This document shows, one piece after another, positions 1 to 5,076 of a stretch of 6,651 bases of DNA. Below the pieces are notes generated by a model. The model was given only the letters and a program-made list of their open reading frames with translations. It did not search any database and was not told where the DNA came from. Both the position numbers and the translations under genes were made by a program. Every line of letters begins with the position of its first letter. The stretch's first letter is position 1. Location: positions 1 through 6,651 of the forward strand of contig JAHEAS010000200.1 in the NCBI GenBank assembly GCA_024642645.1, written 5' to 3'. The stretch comes from Saprospirales bacterium (GTDB taxonomy: Bacteria; Bacteroidota; Bacteroidia; Chitinophagales; Saprospiraceae).

Positions 1-58
1 CAAACGGAGGTGGGGATAAAAACCATAAAATTGGTGGTTCGATGACACTAAATAACCT

Positions 59-182
59 AAGTTACGGATGCTGGTTGATTTAGTTGATAAAGGTTGATAT
101 TTAGCAGCTTGTGGGTAATATCAACCCTTATCAACCTCATAAACTCCATCAACCAGATCAAGTCTTAGATTATCCGCAACTT
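59..182. repeat. Large imperfect inverted repeat with GGTTGAT words
   Basis: The left arm (59-101) and right arm (117-182) are reverse complements apart from two insertions in the right arm. The outer blocks match as AAGTTACGGAT against AAGTTGCGGAT, the middle blocks share CTGGTTGAT, and the inner blocks share GGTTGATATT. The loop is 102-116. The word GGTTGAT or its one-base variant occurs three times per arm. There is no T-tract next to it, so it does not look like a simple terminator. It may be a dispersed intergenic repeat or a foldable 3' element; the function is unknown. Confidence 0.7.
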
Positions 183-211
183 GAATTAAATAGTATCCCA
201 AAACTTCAACA

Positions 212-244
212 AATAAAAAAGGGCATTGACGAAGTCAATGCCCT
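212..244 (-). terminator. Rho-independent terminator of the T9SS cargo gene
   Basis: Positions 221-230 (GGGCATTGAC) pair perfectly with 234-243 around a three-base loop, and A220/T244 extends the stem to 11 bp. Read on the minus strand, the hairpin is followed by a run of six T then ATT (complement of 212-220). It lies 24 bases past the stop codon of the minus-strand gene at 268-1278, which is the expected place and orientation. Confidence 0.88.
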
Positions 245-267
245 CACTAGGTGAATTATGTAAATAG

Positions 268-1278
268 TTATTGTTTCAAAAATTTGCCATGTTGCAGGGT
301 CTTTCCGTCTTTGTCATACCTTATTAGATAAAAACCTGACGAAAGCCCGCTGACATTTAGGGTGAGTTCCTGCTTTTGCCCCCGCTTAATTTCTCCAAGC
401 GAAGTCCCGTTCAACGTGAACAATCGAATTGTCCCTCCCTCCATTCCAGGGTTCAAGAATTTAACGGTAATCCATTCATAAGCAGGGGTAGGGTATAGGT
501 TGAAATGGTCAGATTGGCCTTCCAAATTTTTGACGCCTGAAGTCTGCTGCGTTGTATCGCCCGGTGGGGTGATAATGGTGGTATCTTGTGTGGTTGTATC
601 GCCCGGCGGAGTGATAATGGTGGTATCTTGAGTAGTGGTATCGCCCGGAGGAGTAATGATGGTTGTATCCTGCGTGGTTGTGTCACCTGGCGGGGTGATG
701 ATGGTGGTATCCTGTGGATTTCCGTTGCATGAAACAGTATTCCCATCGTAGTTGCCTTCATAGGTGTATAGTCCCAATGGCTGTACACCGAAATCGAGGA
801 TAGTCAGTTCGTTTCCGGGGTTGGAGCTTACTGAATTCGGCAAGTGATCAAAAGGGTCAACACCATTTACAATAAGCTCTGGGGCGCCAGCTGAACTGCC
901 AGTTAGCTTAAAAGTAAATAATAGTGTTTCGGTATCAGGCTGGTAAATGATTTGAGGGTTGTCCGAAAGAAACCCCATAGAAACGTAAACCTTATTGGGT
1001 GCTTCCGCAGGGCTTGGAACCAAGGCATTTTGCATCCAAGTGCCAGCGAGGGGTGTCACGTTGGAGAAGGTCATTCCCGCCGGGAAAATGACAGTTACTT
1101 GTCCAGATCCAGTGATTGTATTGCCGCTAGGCATCACATCGCCACAAACCCTAGCATATACGCCGTAGGTGTTTGCGGCACCAGATATGGCTTCAACTTT
1201 AAGGTGGACTTGAGCCACGGCAAAATTACTGATGGTAAGGTATGCCACGAAAAGGCAGAGTAGACGAACTTTGTTCAT
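268..1278 (-). CDS. Secreted T9SS type A sorting domain protein with DTT-rich repeat linker
   Basis: The 336-residue product is probably exported by Sec and then by the type IX secretion system to the cell surface or medium. Residues 1-22 form a signal peptide (Lys3/Arg5, hydrophobic core, likely cut after AVA before Gln23). Residues ~24-170 look like a beta-sandwich domain with the segments TITGSGQVTVIFPAG and PNSVSSNPGNELTILDFG. I recall similar blocks in secreted Saprospiria-type proteins, and a cohesin-like fold is only a guess. Residues 189-244 are four copies of QDTTIITPPGDTTT. Residues ~258-336 are the T9SS type A C-terminal domain, with the LYPTPAYEWITVKF block, a central LFTLNG strand and GLSSGFYLIRY near the end. 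Family knowledge says this domain is removed after outer-membrane passage. The gene is alone on the minus strand and has its own terminator. No Shine-Dalgarno sequence precedes the ATG. The ligand or activity of the N-terminal domain is unknown. Confidence 0.88.
   Translation of the reverse strand: MNKVRLLCLFVAYLTISNFAVAQVHLKVEAISGAANTYGVYARVCGDVMPSGNTITGSGQVTVIFPAGMTFSNVTPLAGTWMQNALVPSPAEAPNKVYVSMGFLSDNPQIIYQPDTETLLFTFKLTGSSAGAPELIVNGVDPFDHLPNSVSSNPGNELTILDFGVQPLGLYTYEGNYDGNTVSCNGNPQDTTIITPPGDTTTQDTTIITPPGDTTTQDTTIITPPGDTTTQDTTIITPPGDTTQQTSGVKNLEGQSDHFNLYPTPAYEWITVKFLNPGMEGGTIRLFTLNGTSLGEIKRGQKQELTLNVSGLSSGFYLIRYDKDGKTLQHGKFLKQ
547..714 (-). repeat. Four tandem 42-bp coding repeats (14-residue linker units)
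   Basis: Four in-frame 42-bp units encode residues 189-244 of the T9SS cargo protein. The first 13 residues of every unit are identical (QDTTIITPPGDTT), and only the last residue of unit 4 changes, from Thr to Gln. At DNA level units 1 and 2 differ in 10 of 14 codons, all synonymously, while units 3 and 4 are much closer to each other. The units form an extended Thr/Pro linker between the N-terminal domain and the sorting domain. Confidence 0.92.
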
Positions 1279-1817
1279 TGTTATTGTTATTTGTTTTACC
1301 GATAAATTTATTGCCCGGGGAAAGAAAGGGAAGTGACTATAATTTGCAATCTCTGTGCCATTTAATTACGAAAGGTGGGTGCTCGAACTGTGTTCACAAA
1401 ATTATTGATGGTTTTTGATGAATATTTTTAGGCTAAAATGATAAAAATTTTGTAAAATTATAAATCGGACTATCCTGTAATTGGAAAAATTATTTTCTAC
1501 GAAACTACCTTGTTTCAAAATTCTTGCAAGCAATTTTAGTAAAACGCATTATTCAACATGTTTTTAATTCTTGCCTAACTTATTGACAATCAATGGTATA
1601 GGGTTGGATATTTAGCAATTAAACGTATCTTTGCGGCGCGAAACAAAAAATACGCTCCAGCCGTTCAAATCAATTAAAAATTGCCCAGCTGCAAACATTT
1701 CCAGCAAACACTACATAAGGCAAGCAGTCAACAAAACTTTCCGGCCAATATTACCTAGACAAATACGAACATTCAAACTGCATCTAATACTACCATTTTT
1801 CACAAATAATTTTACTT
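1279..1817. other. AT-rich divergent intergenic region
   Basis: This 539-base spacer separates the minus-strand T9SS cargo gene from the plus-strand CBM48 gene. It is strongly AT-rich and I find no convincing coding frame. The rightward gene has a good promoter at 1604-1633, leaving a 5' untranslated region of roughly 175 bases. For the leftward gene the best -7 match is TAATTTTG on the minus strand (1397-1404), but no TTG lies at the right distance upstream, so its promoter is unresolved. Confidence 0.55.
1604..1633 (+). promoter_or_regulatory. Bacteroidota-type promoter for the CBM48 gene
   Basis: TTG at 1604-1606 and TATCTTTG at 1626-1633 are separated by 19 bases. This fits the Bacteroidota housekeeping promoter pattern (TTG at about -33, TAnnTTTG at about -7). 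Transcription would start near 1640, giving an untranslated leader of roughly 175 bases before the ATG at 1818. The match is by eye. Confidence 0.65.
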
Positions 1818-2483
1818 ATGTCAACCATGTTGAAAAAAGACTATTCCAAAACAAAACCTCTCTGCAAGGTTACTTTCTCCCTTCCACTCGAAGCTGCTCA
1901 AGGCGGCAAAGAGGTGCGCATCCTTGGCGATTTCAACGGATGGAGCTGGGAAAAGGGCTACAAAATGAAAGCTCAAAAAGCAGAATTCACTACTGAAGTT
2001 GAACTTGCCGCTGGCAAAGAGTACCAGTTCCGTTACCTTATCGACAACCACATTTGGGAAAACGACTGGAACGCAGATAGCTACCAGGTTACACCATTTG
2101 GTGAGTACAACTCTGTCATCTCCCTTCGTGAAGCTGCTGCTGCTGCAAAGGCTGCTATTGCGCCAAAATCTGTTGCTAAGCCAGTTGTAAAAGCTGCTGC
2201 ACCGAAGGCCGCTGCGAAGCCAGCCGTAAAAGCTGCTGCACCTAAAGCTGCTGCGAAACCAGTAGTTAAGGCCGCTGCAAAACCAGTAGTTAAGGCTGCT
2301 GCACCTAAAGCTGTTGCGAAGCCAGTAGTTAAGGCCGCTGCAAAGCCTGCTGCACCGAAGGCTGCTGCGAAACCAGCCGTAAAAGTTGCCGCTCCAGCTG
2401 CTGCGAAGCCAGTTGTAAAAGCTGCTGCAAAGCCTGCTACTCCAGCCAAGGCTTCAAGCACCCCGAAGGGTGGCAAGAAATAA
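1818..2483 (+). CDS. CBM48/AMPK-type glycogen-binding domain protein with H1-like Lys-Ala-Pro tail
   Basis: The product has 221 residues and two clear parts. Residues ~15-103 form an early-set (isoamylase N-terminal/CBM48, AMPK glycogen-binding) domain. It shows VRILGDFNGW, a second Trp two residues on (W42, W44), YQFRYLIDNHIWENDW and a closing FGEYNSVISL. Aromatic residues at such positions contact alpha-glucan in the family. Residues ~104-221 are a low-complexity tail of Ala, Lys, Pro and Val with AAAKPVVKAAAPK-like units. I count 26 lysines and one acidic residue (E105), which resembles the C-terminal tail of histone H1 or AlgP-like proteins. There is no signal peptide and no catalytic domain, so a cytoplasmic binding role is inferred. 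The start at 1818 is preferred, but the in-frame ATG at 1827 is a possible alternative; neither has a Shine-Dalgarno sequence. The gene appears monocistronic, with its own promoter and terminator. Nucleic-acid binding by the tail is inference from composition. Confidence 0.85.
   Translation: MSTMLKKDYSKTKPLCKVTFSLPLEAAQGGKEVRILGDFNGWSWEKGYKMKAQKAEFTTEVELAAGKEYQFRYLIDNHIWENDWNADSYQVTPFGEYNSVISLREAAAAAKAAIAPKSVAKPVVKAAAPKAAAKPAVKAAAPKAAAKPVVKAAAKPVVKAAAPKAVAKPVVKAAAKPAAPKAAAKPAVKVAAPAAAKPVVKAAAKPATPAKASSTPKGGKK
2127..2480 (+). repeat. Degenerate AKP-rich coding repeat
   Basis: The last ~118 codons of the CBM48 gene are built from imperfect units encoding variants of AAPKAAAKPVVK. Several DNA blocks recur almost unchanged, such as those encoding KPVVKAAAKPVVK. 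Such DNA is prone to copy-number change by slippage, so tail length may vary among strains. The bias also produces a long alanine-rich open frame on the opposite strand that is an artefact. Confidence 0.8.
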
Positions 2484-2511
2484 TCTTTGCCCAATCGCAT
2501 TTCCAAAAATA

Positions 2512-2528
2512 GGCCGATTTAATCGGCC
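2512..2528. repeat. Small palindrome before the terminator
   Basis: GGCCGATT and AATCGGCC form a 17-base palindrome with one central base, realistically a 6-bp stem with a five-base loop. It lies 28 bases past the CBM48 stop codon and just before the main terminator hairpin. It has no T-tract of its own and could stabilise the mRNA 3' end. Confidence 0.55.
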
Positions 2529-2533
2529 ATTCC

Positions 2534-2566
2534 AACGGCGTCTTATGTTAGACGCCGTTTTTTTTT
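2534..2566 (+). terminator. Rho-independent terminator of the CBM48 gene
   Basis: AACGGCGTC (2534-2542) pairs with GACGCCGTT (2551-2559) around an eight-base loop. The stem runs straight into an uninterrupted tract of nine T (2558-2566), with another T-run shortly after. Orientation and position match the end of the plus-strand gene that stops at 2483. Confidence 0.92.
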
Positions 2567-2578
2567 GTCTTTTTTTGA

Positions 2579-2612
2579 AATTTTAAAACAAAAAGAATTT
2601 TAAAACAAAAAG
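2579..2612. repeat. Perfect 17-bp tandem direct repeat
   Basis: AATTTTAAAACAAAAAG occurs twice back to back (2579-2595 and 2596-2612), directly after the terminator tail and before the possible promoter of the DUF1761 gene. The sequence is almost pure A/T with an A-tract. It could be an A-rich upstream promoter element or a protein-binding site, or a simple slippage duplication. Confidence 0.85.
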
Positions 2613-2625
2613 TTTAATAACTTCG
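2598..2625 (+). promoter_or_regulatory. Possible promoter of the DUF1761 gene
   Basis: TAACTTCG at 2618-2625 differs from the Bacteroidota -7 pattern TAnnTTTG by one base, and a T-rich block (2598-2601) lies at about the -33 distance. The preceding strong terminator means this gene needs its own promoter, and this is the best candidate. The match is weak. Confidence 0.35.
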
Positions 2626-2669
2626 ACCTAGTTTTTCAACCAATTTTTTCACAACTAAATTCACTAACC

Positions 2670-3173
2670 ATGGAGATTAACTGGCTCGCCGTGCTCGTAG
2701 CAGCACTTGTACCTACCCTAATTGGTTTTGTTTGGTACCACCCAAAAGTAATGGGAACAGTATGGATGAAGGCCGCTGACATGACCGAAGAGAAAATGAA
2801 GGGTGCCAACATGGGCCTGATTTTCGGCTTGTCTTTCTTTTTCAGCTTAATGTTGGCCATGTCAATGCACTCTTTGACCATCCACCAATTCAACATTCCT
2901 GGACTGTTCAATGTGCACGGACAAGACCCTGTGGCAGGCTCGCCTGAGGCTTTGTTTATTGCTGATTTTTTCAGTAAATATGGCACACTACACCGAACAT
3001 TTGCCCATGGGATGGTACATGGCATCATCACCATGATATTCTTCGGGCTTCCAATTATAGCTACCAACGCTATGTTTGAGCGGAAGGGCTGGAAGTACAT
3101 TCTGGTTAATTTTGGCTACTGGTTAATCACTGTTAGCCTTATGGGCGGCATCATCTGTGGGTGGCTAAAATAA
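2670..3173 (+). CDS. DUF1761 family membrane protein
   Basis: This 167-residue protein matches the DUF1761 pattern: an N-terminal helix beginning INWLAVLVAALV, then GFVWYHPKVMGTVWM, which is the family's typical WY-x-P...G..WM block after the first helix. Four membrane segments can be seen at residues ~5-22, 48-65, 113-132 and 142-164. The loop between the second and third is the longest (66-112) and includes the segment FNIPGLFNVHGQDP. Histidines H109, H113 and H117 cluster at the start of helix three. The biochemical role of the family is not known. The ATG at 2670 begins right at the conserved INW motif, so this start is well supported. The gene follows a strong terminator, and the YdeI-like gene is 76 bases downstream in the same direction, so the two may share a transcript. 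Confidence 0.85.
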   Translation: MEINWLAVLVAALVPTLIGFVWYHPKVMGTVWMKAADMTEEKMKGANMGLIFGLSFFFSLMLAMSMHSLTIHQFNIPGLFNVHGQDPVAGSPEALFIADFFSKYGTLHRTFAHGMVHGIITMIFFGLPIIATNAMFERKGWKYILVNFGYWLITVSLMGGIICGWLK

Positions 3174-3179
3174 AGTGTG

Positions 3180-3237
3180 ATTTACGAGTGACGATTTACG
3201 ATTGGGGATTCCTCAACTTATTTCGTCACTCGTAAAT
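3180..3237. repeat. Inverted repeat with TTTACGA words
   Basis: ATTTACGAGTGACGA (3180-3194) and its exact reverse complement (3223-3237) form 15-bp arms around a 28-base spacer. A further TTTACGA lies inside the spacer at 3195-3201. The element fills most of the gap between the DUF1761 and YdeI-like genes. There is no T-tract on either side, so it is not a classical terminator. It resembles the short palindromic elements scattered between genes in Bacteroidota genomes (from memory). Confidence 0.8.
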
Positions 3238-3249
3238 ACAAAATGGGAA

Positions 3250-3765
3250 ATGACTTTTACGACCACCCTGGCGAATTTTGAATCAACCTTATGGGGTTTC
3301 CATATCGTGGTGCAAGAGGCTCAAGCCCAAGCTTTCATAGAAGGCAACGACCGGCGAGTGGTTTGCACACTGAACAGTAGTGTGGAGTTTCAATGTGCCC
3401 TGATGCCCAAGGGGGATGGGCATTTTTTTATCAACGTCAACAAGAAGACAAGGGACAAGCTCAAGTTACATATTGGCTCGGTGGTGGAGGTTTCACTCCG
3501 CAAAGACGAGAGCGAATTCGGTCTTCCCATGCCGGAAGAATTTGCTGAGATACTTGCGCAAGACGAAGCTGGAAACAGCCTTTTCCGAAACTTGACACCG
3601 GGCAAGCAACGGAGCTTACTTTATATAGTTGGACAGCCAAAGACAACTGATACCCGTTTGAAAAGAGCTGTGGTGTTGGTGGAGCACCTCAAGGTAAACA
3701 AAGGCAAGATTGACTTTAAACAATTGCAGCTGGATATGAAAGAGGCCAACCGTTTCGGATTCTGA
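3250..3765 (+). CDS. YdeI/OmdA family protein with DUF1905 domain
   Basis: The product has 171 residues from the ATG at 3250. Residues ~1-86 match DUF1905, a small beta-barrel-like domain, with FECALMPKGDGHFFINVNK-type features (here ALMPKGDGHFFINVNKKTRD) and GSVVEVSLRKD. Residues ~94-148 match the YdeI/OmpD-associated (OmdA, 'bacteriocin-protection') domain: PMPEEFAEILAQDEAG, LFRNLTPGKQRSLL, then KTTDTRLKRAVVLVEHL. There is no signal peptide or membrane segment, so it is probably cytoplasmic. Family members are linked to stress or bacteriocin tolerance, but the molecular function is not settled. The frame can be extended to a TTG at 3202, but those extra 16 codons would come from the intergenic inverted repeat, so the ATG is preferred. 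It could be co-transcribed with the DUF1761 gene. No terminator is evident after the stop. Confidence 0.85.
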   Translation: MTFTTTLANFESTLWGFHIVVQEAQAQAFIEGNDRRVVCTLNSSVEFQCALMPKGDGHFFINVNKKTRDKLKLHIGSVVEVSLRKDESEFGLPMPEEFAEILAQDEAGNSLFRNLTPGKQRSLLYIVGQPKTTDTRLKRAVVLVEHLKVNKGKIDFKQLQLDMKEANRFGF

Positions 3766-3812
3766 AGTAAAAATTCCCTTAAAATACATTCAAAAATTTT
3801 GCGGCCACTGCC

Positions 3813-3820
3813 TACCTTTG
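3813..3820 (+). promoter_or_regulatory. Promoter -7 element of the yebC gene
   Basis: TACCTTTG at 3813-3820 is a full match to TAnnTTTG and lies in the 137-base gap before the YebC start at 3903. The -33 partner is imperfect: TTCA sits at about the right distance, while the nearest TTG (3799-3801) is too close. Transcription would start near 3827 with a leader of about 75 bases. Confidence 0.5.
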
Positions 3821-3902
3821 CACCCGTTTTCAATGAAACAGTAGAAAGAAACGACGGGATGCCCTTCAATCCTTTTTACATTCAATCCAACAATCCTTCA
3901 AC

Positions 3903-4622
3903 ATGGGAAGAGCATTTGAATATCGTAAGGCAACAAAAATGAAGCGCTGGGCAGGTATGGCCAAAGCATTTACACGAGTGGGCAGGCAAATTGCATTGGC
4001 TGTCAAATCTGGTGGTGGCGACCCAAATTATAATCCACGCCTGCGCATGGCTATCCAAAACGCAAAGGCAGCAAACATGCCCAAAGCCAATGTGGACAAT
4101 GCCATTAAAAAAGCCACTTCCAAGGATTCGGAAAACTATGAAGAGGTCATCTACGAAGGCTATGCTCCGCACGGCATTGCTGTCTTGGTGGAAACGGCCA
4201 CCGACAACCCGACCCGTACCGTGGCAAACGTTCGTCACGTATTTTCCAAATATGGCGGTTCGCTAGGCACTTTTGGTTCAGTGAGTTATATGTTTTCGCA
4301 CAAAGCCGTTTTTGCTGTCAACAAAACCGACATCGCCGACCGTGACGAGTTTGAGTTGGAAATGATTGACGCCGGGTTGGAAGAAATTCGGGAGGAAGAC
4401 GAGCAACTGTTGCTTATTTCCGACTTCAGCGACTTTGGCACTCTCAACAAAGCGCTGGAAGATAAAGGTGTTGAATTTCAGGAATCGAGGCTGGAATGGG
4501 TGCCTTCTGTTCAGAAAAAACTATCTGACGAGGAGGTTGAGGAGGTCATCAAGTTGATAGAAAAAATGGAGGAAGACGATGACGTGCAGAACGTTTTCCA
4601 CACAATGGATATGAGTGAATAA
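3903..4622 (+). CDS. yebC: YebC/PmpR/TACO1 family protein
   Basis: This full-length 239-residue protein belongs to the YebC family. Members were long annotated as transcriptional regulators (PmpR). The mitochondrial homologue TACO1 and recent bacterial work point to a role in translation, especially on difficult proline-rich stretches. The signature block SGGGDPNYNPRLRMAIQNAKAANMPKANVDNAIKK spans residues 36-70 (quoted here only to identify it: key parts are GGGDP, NPRLR and AKAANMPK). The middle domain has YEGYAPHGIAVLVETATDNP (residues 84-103), and GGSLGTFGSVSYMF (118-131) follows. The C-terminus is acidic (EEVEEVIKLIEKMEEDDD). The N-terminus MGRAFEYRKATKMKRWAGMA lacks the usual GHSKW motif, as expected for the Bacteroidota branch. 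The ATG at 3903 gives the normal family length. It has its own promoter element and ends at a strong terminator, so it is probably monocistronic. Confidence 0.95.
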   Translation: MGRAFEYRKATKMKRWAGMAKAFTRVGRQIALAVKSGGGDPNYNPRLRMAIQNAKAANMPKANVDNAIKKATSKDSENYEEVIYEGYAPHGIAVLVETATDNPTRTVANVRHVFSKYGGSLGTFGSVSYMFSHKAVFAVNKTDIADRDEFELEMIDAGLEEIREEDEQLLLISDFSDFGTLNKALEDKGVEFQESRLEWVPSVQKKLSDEEVEEVIKLIEKMEEDDDVQNVFHTMDMSE

Positions 4623-4672
4623 GTTCTGTGAAATGAACATGGAGTATCCAGAATTTTGCGATGTCGTTGAAT

Positions 4673-4736
4673 AAAAAAAGCCTCTTGTGTAAATTTGAGA
4701 ATCCTCACAACTCAAAAGCACAAGAGGCTTTTTTTT
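4673..4736. terminator. Bidirectional long-stem terminator after yebC
   Basis: GCCTCTTGTG (4680-4689) pairs with CACAAGAGGC (4719-4728), and flanking A-tract (4673-4679) and T-tract (4729-4736) extend the stem to about 17 bp. The 29-base loop contains a second small stem, TTTGAG (4694-4699) with CTCAAA (4711-4716). The T-tract serves the plus strand, 50 bases past the yebC stop; the A-tract would serve as a T-tract for minus-strand transcripts. Confidence 0.88.
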
Positions 4737-4739
4737 AGA

Positions 4740-5076
4740 ACATAAATTCACAATGAGGATATCCAGCCGGTAAAAAACGAGGGTGAAATAAGGCACTGCC
4801 CAAAGTCGCCACACGTTCCCAATCTCAAGAGCTGCTCCTTTCCTCCTGCTCCAGTCCAACAACTAACTTTCCCGTTGCTAAAATTGGAATTGCGCATGTT
4901 TCTTTTGCCGGATTGCCGACCTACAATGCGGCTTTGTCTTTCAAACAACCAAACAAAACCAACCTTCGATTGAACTAATGCCCCATTGATTTGTAAATTT
5001 GCCAAACTAATAATGCGATGGTTCGTTCCATCTGGGATTTCTCAAATTTAATTATTACGATTCTAACCTTCAATTC
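4740..5076. other. Non-coding region upstream of the metallopeptidase gene
   Basis: About 340 bases lie between the yebC terminator and the metallopeptidase start. No convincing gene is seen. Open frames exist on both strands, but their translations are unlike any family I recognise and the plus-strand one has no ATG. The right part carries a promoter (4970-5001), leaving roughly 230 bases (4740-4969) unexplained. Confidence 0.5.
4970..5001 (+). promoter_or_regulatory. Bacteroidota-type promoter for the metallopeptidase gene
   Basis: TTG at 4970-4972 and TAAATTTG at 4994-5001 are separated by 21 bases, within the range used by Bacteroidota housekeeping promoters. Transcription would start near 5008, about 70 bases before the ATG at 5077. 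Confidence 0.55.

Larger units (their letters stand above)
1..267. other. Left-edge non-coding region
   Basis: No gene can be assigned here. All three plus-strand frames close early: stops fall at 17-19, 43-45 and 81-83. The longest of these could be the last ~26 codons of an upstream gene (frame 3, stop at 81-83), but the peptide is not recognisable and the stop lies inside an inverted repeat. On the minus strand an ATG at 24-26 opens towards the left edge, but only eight codons are visible. The stretch holds the inverted repeat at 59-182 and the minus-strand terminator at 212-244, both listed separately. Confidence 0.5.

Noticed and set aside
59..182. Possible CRISPR-like array because of repeated GGTTGAT words
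   Set aside because: The words are only seven bases, lie in inverted orientation across two arms, and lack regular repeat-spacer structure.
547..714. Tandem 42-bp repeats as a mobile or non-coding minisatellite
   Set aside because: Units are in frame, keep the peptide while codons diverge, and sit in a normal domain linker, so they are coding repeats.
1631..1996. Plus-strand open frame overlapping the CBM48 gene start
   Set aside because: It starts at a TTG inside the promoter -7 element, has no recognisable domain, and runs out of frame into a well-supported gene.
2081..2506. Long alanine-rich minus-strand open frame (141 codons)
   Set aside because: It is the mirror of the AKP-repeat tail and its terminator-side flank; composition is forced by the GCT/GCA/AAG-rich plus strand, and it overlaps the real CBM48 gene.
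2636..3100. Minus-strand 154-codon frame opposite the DUF1761 gene
   Set aside because: The opposite strand encodes a clear DUF1761 protein; this translation matches no family I recognise.
3202..3249. TTG-initiated 16-codon extension of the YdeI-like gene
   Set aside because: The extension is encoded by the intergenic inverted repeat, and the DUF1905 homology begins after the ATG at 3250.
3882..4238. Minus-strand 118-codon frame opposite yebC
   Set aside because: It lies antisense to the strongly conserved part of yebC and is a reading-frame shadow.
4521..5005. Overlapping minus-strand frames of 113 and 85 codons after yebC
   Set aside because: They run through the terminator or promoter, have unlikely composition, and resemble no known protein.
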